This document shows, piece by piece, positions 5,508 to 8,000 of a DNA stretch of 8,000 nucleotides. The translations under genes and the position numbers were made by a program. The notes under the pieces were generated by a model. The model made no database searches. It worked only from the letters and a program-made list of their open reading frames with translations, and was not told where the DNA came from. The stretch covers positions 1 to 8,000 of the forward strand of contig CAIXZI010000101.1 in assembly GCA_903923915.1 (NCBI GenBank). Direction: 5' to 3'. The number at the start of each line of letters is the position of its first letter. The first letter of the stretch is position 1. Origin of the DNA: an uncultured Bacteroidota bacterium (lineage in GTDB: Bacteria; Bacteroidota; Bacteroidia; B-17B0; Aurantibacillaceae).

Positions 5508-7775
5508 ATGGCTTTTGATATTGACATGATTAAAAAAGTGTACGCTGCAATGCCTGCACGTATTGAAGCTGCCCGCAAAGCGTTGGGTCGCCCTTTAACT
5601 TTATCTGAGAAAATTTTGTTTTCGCATTTACATAAAGATCAAAAGTTTGAAAACTTTGAGCGTGGAAATTCGTATGTAGATTTTGCTCCGGATAGAGTAA
5701 CCATGCAGGATGCAACGGCTCAAATGGCTTTATTGCAGTTTATGCAGGCTGGTCGCCCAAGAGTGGCTGTGCCAAGCACGGTACATTGCGATCATTTAAT
5801 CACCGCAAAAGATAATTCAACTCCAGATTTAGAGCGCGCTATAAAAGTTAATAAAGAAGTTTACGATTTCTTATCTTCTGTTACCAATAAATACGGCATT
5901 GGTTTTTGGAAACCGGGTGCAGGTATTATTCACCAGGTAATGTTAGAGAATTATGCTTTCCCTGGCGGAATGATGATTGGTACTGATTCTCATACAGTAA
6001 ACGGTGGTGGTTTAGGTATGGTTGCCATTGGTGTTGGTGGTGCTGATGCTTGCGATGTAATGGCAGGTTTAGCTTGGGAATTAAAGTGGCCTAAATTAAT
6101 TGGTATTAAACTTACCGGAAAATTAAACGGCTGGTGCTCTTCTAAAGATATTATTTTAAAAGTTGCAGGTATTTTAACCGTTAAAGGTGGTACTGATAAA
6201 ATTGTAGAATATTTTGGCGAAGGTGCTGAAAGCCTTAGCTGTACCGGTAAAGGAACCATTGCAAATATGGGTGCCGAAATTGGAGCAACTACTTCAACGT
6301 TTGGTTATGATGATGCTATGGAGCGTTACTTACGTGCTACAAGCCGTGCTGATGTAGCTGATTTAGCTAATCAAATTAGAGAGCATTTAACGGGAGATAA
6401 AGAAGTTTACGCAGAGCCTGCAAAATATTTTGATGAGGTAATTGAAATCAATTTATCTGAATTAGAGCCTTATGTAAACGGACCTTTCACTCCAGATTTA
6501 GCTACACCTATTTCTCAATTAAAAGCAGTTGCAACTGAAAAAGGATGGCCAATGAATGTACAGGTTGGTTTAATTGGTTCTTGTACAAATTCATCTTACG
6601 AAGATATTTCTCGTGCGGCATCTCTTGCTAAACAAGCTTCTGATAAAAAATTAAAAGCTAAAGCAGAATTTACAATTACACCAGGTTCTCAACAAGTGCG
6701 TTATACTATTGAGCGTGATGGCTTTATCGATACCTTTAATAAAATTGGCGCAGAAGTATTCTCTAATGCTTGCGGGCCTTGTATTGGTATGTGGGACAGA
6801 CCAGGTGCTGATAAAAAAGAAAAAAACACAATCATTCACTCGTTCAACAGAAACTTTGCTGCTCGTCAGGATGGTAACACAAATACACACGCGTTTGTAG
6901 CATCTCCCGAAATTGTGACAGCACTTGCTATTGCAGGAGATTTAGGTTTTAATCCGTTAACAGATACATTAATTAACGAAGATGGTGTTGCGGTAAAATT
7001 TGATGCGCCAACTGGCGAAGAATTGCCACCAAAAGGTTTTGATGTTGATGATGCAGGGTTTCAGGCACCGGCTGCAGATGGTAAAAGTGTTGAAATTAAA
7101 GTTAGTACAGAAAGCGATCGTTTACAATTATTAGCTCCGTTCAAAGCTTGGGAAGGAACAGATTTAAGCGGATTGAAATTATTAATTCGTGTAAAAGGAA
7201 AATGTACAACCGATCATATTTCTATGGCCGGCCCATGGTTAAAATATCGCGGACATTTAGATAACATCTCTAACAACATGTTAATTGGTGCTATCAATTC
7301 ATACAACGATAAAGCAAACAGTGTAAAAAACCAATTAGACGGAACGTATAACGAAGTACCAAAAGTGCAGCGTGCTTACAAAGCAGAGCATATTGGTTCT
7401 ATGGTTATTGGCGATGAAAACTATGGCGAAGGTTCATCTCGTGAACATGCAGCTATGGAGCCTCGTTTTTTAGGTGTACGTGCGGTTATGGTAAAATCGT
7501 TTGCTCGTATTCACGAAACAAATTTAAAAAAACAAGGTATGTTAGCCTTGACTTTTGCAAACAAAGAAGATTACAACAAAATTCAGGAAGACGATACCAT
7601 TGATATTGCAGGCTTAACAAGCTTTACGTCGGGTGTACAACTTACAGTTACATTCAATCATAAAGATGGTAGCAAAGATGTTATTAAAGCAAACCATAGC
7701 TACAACGCTCAACAAATTGAGTGGTTTAAAGCTGGTGGTGCATTAAACATTATTAGAGCAAGTGTAAAAGCTTAA
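5508..7775 (+). CDS. acn: Aconitate hydratase (aconitase), mitochondrial type
   Basis: This 755-residue enzyme isomerises citrate to isocitrate through cis-aconitate in the cytosolic TCA cycle. The [4Fe-4S] ligands are Cys359 ([10 protein letters not shown]) and Cys422 and Cys425 ([10 protein letters not shown]), offset by one from the pig mitochondrial numbering I recall (358, 421, 424). Other active-site blocks are HCDHLI at 93-98, GTDSHT at 158-163, the swivel-domain region [12 protein letters not shown] at 566-577, and [15 protein letters not shown] at 639-653, where Ser643 is the expected catalytic base and Arg645 a substrate ligand. Domains 1-3 span about 30-480 and the swivel domain about 540-700. 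Length and the [18 protein letters not shown] start place it with the mitochondrial-type group, not with E. coli AcnA (about 890 residues) or AcnB. It appears complete and intact. It is a single-gene unit with its own promoter box and a strong terminator. The start fits the family N-terminus. Confidence 0.97.
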   Translation: MAFDIDMIKKVYAAMPARIEAARKALGRPLTLSEKILFSHLHKDQKFENFERGNSYVDFAPDRVTMQDATAQMALLQFMQAGRPRVAVPSTVHCDHLITAKDNSTPDLERAIKVNKEVYDFLSSVTNKYGIGFWKPGAGIIHQVMLENYAFPGGMMIGTDSHTVNGGGLGMVAIGVGGADACDVMAGLAWELKWPKLIGIKLTGKLNGWCSSKDIILKVAGILTVKGGTDKIVEYFGEGAESLSCTGKGTIANMGAEIGATTSTFGYDDAMERYLRATSRADVADLANQIREHLTGDKEVYAEPAKYFDEVIEINLSELEPYVNGPFTPDLATPISQLKAVATEKGWPMNVQVGLIGSCTNSSYEDISRAASLAKQASDKKLKAKAEFTITPGSQQVRYTIERDGFIDTFNKIGAEVFSNACGPCIGMWDRPGADKKEKNTIIHSFNRNFAARQDGNTNTHAFVASPEIVTALAIAGDLGFNPLTDTLINEDGVAVKFDAPTGEELPPKGFDVDDAGFQAPAADGKSVEIKVSTESDRLQLLAPFKAWEGTDLSGLKLLIRVKGKCTTDHISMAGPWLKYRGHLDNISNNMLIGAINSYNDKANSVKNQLDGTYNEVPKVQRAYKAEHIGSMVIGDENYGEGSSREHAAMEPRFLGVRAVMVKSFARIHETNLKKQGMLALTFANKEDYNKIQEDDTIDIAGLTSFTSGVQLTVTFNHKDGSKDVIKANHSYNAQQIEWFKAGGALNIIRASVKA

Positions 7776-7799
7776 GCTAAATAGTAGATTAAAAATAAA

Positions 7800-7831
7800 A
7801 ACCGCTTCAGTAAAATGAGGCGGTTTTTTTT
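7800..7831 (+). terminator. Rho-independent terminator after aconitase
   Basis: AACCGCTTCA (7800-7809) pairs with TGAGGCGGTT (7816-7825), 10 bp with one G-T pair, around a 6-nt loop. The T run is 7824-7831. An A-rich tract before the stem (about 7790-7800) would supply a T-tract on the other strand, so it could act in both directions. It begins 25 nt after the stop. Confidence 0.92.
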
Positions 7832-7833
7832 AT

Positions 7834-7944
7834 GTCATACTGAGCTTGTCAAAGGATGGGCGTTTCGGCAGGTTACTGCCGCCGGGCTTTACGTTTCAAG
7901 TTTTATTGATTACAATAAAAGCTTTCCACTACCATCCCTAACGC
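7834..7944 (+). repeat. Composite intergenic repeat, copy 2
   Basis: The head is TCATACTGAGCTTGT (7835-7849) followed by CAAAGGATG, an imperfect palindrome. The body starts GGGCG, holds a CGGCAG/CTGCCG hairpin (7866-7871, 7876-7881, loop GTTA), then GGGCTTTACGTT (7884-7895), a TTTTATTG/CAATAAAA hairpin (7901-7908, 7913-7920, loop ATTA), and ends ATCCCTAACGC (7934-7944). GGATGG (7854-7859) and CCATCC (7932-7937) can pair to enclose the body. From memory, both the TGAGCTTGTC palindrome and the GGGCG...ATCCCTAACGC element are frequent between genes in Bacteroidota; I cannot verify copy number here. Copy 1 lies inverted at 5291-5391. Confidence 0.82.
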
Positions 7945-7963
7945 TACATTTTATTTCATTCTT

Positions 7964-7971
7964 TATTTTTG
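7964..7971 (+). promoter_or_regulatory. Probable promoter box for a gene right of the window
   Basis: TATTTTTG at 7964-7971 is an exact TAnnTTTG match in AT-rich sequence between the repeat and the window edge, without a clear -33 element. It would serve a + strand gene beyond base 8000. The bases up to 8000 are purine- and A-rich with no ATG. Confidence 0.4.
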
Positions 7972-8000
7972 TAAAAAAAGTTCAAAAAAAAACCTCCAAC

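Noticed and set aside
5990..6259. Antisense open frame inside aconitase, and similar minus-strand frames elsewhere
   Set aside because: They lie opposite conserved coding sequence, show no recognisable domain, and are expected shadows of the real genes.
7858..7944. Integron attC-like site (GGGCGTT ... CCCTAACGC)
   Set aside because: The ends do not fit RYYYAAC and GTTRRRY; the segment fits a dispersed Bacteroidota repeat better, and no integrase gene is visible.

Overview
The window looks like a chromosomal segment of a Bacteroidota bacterium, class not resolved. The signs are a moderately AT-rich sequence, A-rich leaders instead of Shine-Dalgarno sites, promoter-like TAnnTTTG boxes (the -7 element of this phylum), Bacteroidota-style lipoprotein signal peptides, and intergenic repeats of a type I recall from Bacteroidota genomes. 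All six genes lie on the + strand. No RNA gene, CRISPR array or insertion sequence was seen.

Layout: 1-1191 is the 3' part of a class A penicillin-binding protein (transpeptidase domain). 1274-3022 is a solitary peptide-type ABC transporter substrate-binding lipoprotein with its own likely promoter and a strong terminator at 3046-3073. 3077-3595 is a J-domain protein with one C-terminal membrane helix; its ATG sits 3 nt after that terminator's T-tract. 3644-4807 is an exported papain-fold cysteine peptidase of the bleomycin hydrolase/aminopeptidase C type with a good promoter box. It is followed after 8 nt by a very AT-rich small lipoprotein gene of unknown function (4816-5280), probably in the same transcript. 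5508-7775 is a complete mitochondrial-type aconitase of the TCA cycle, with a strong terminator at 7800-7831. 7945-8000 holds a probable promoter for a gene beyond the right edge.

The most notable structure is non-coding. The aconitase transcription unit is bracketed by two diverged copies of one composite repeat in inverted orientation (5291-5391 on the - strand, 7834-7944 on the + strand). They share a head (TCATA[C/G]TGAGCTTGT) and a tail that starts GGGCTTTACGTT, contains a TTTTATTGATTA hairpin and ends CTAACGC. The upstream copy also holds two perfect inverted repeats interleaved in H-type pseudoknot order. A separate 9-bp inverted repeat lies between this copy and the aconitase promoter box.

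Functionally these are mainly housekeeping and envelope genes: cell-wall synthesis, peptide binding, chaperone recruitment at a membrane, exported proteolysis and central carbon metabolism. I see no defence, toxin or mobile gene cluster and no clear new multi-gene system. The candidates for something undescribed are the repeat pair and the lipoprotein attached to the peptidase.
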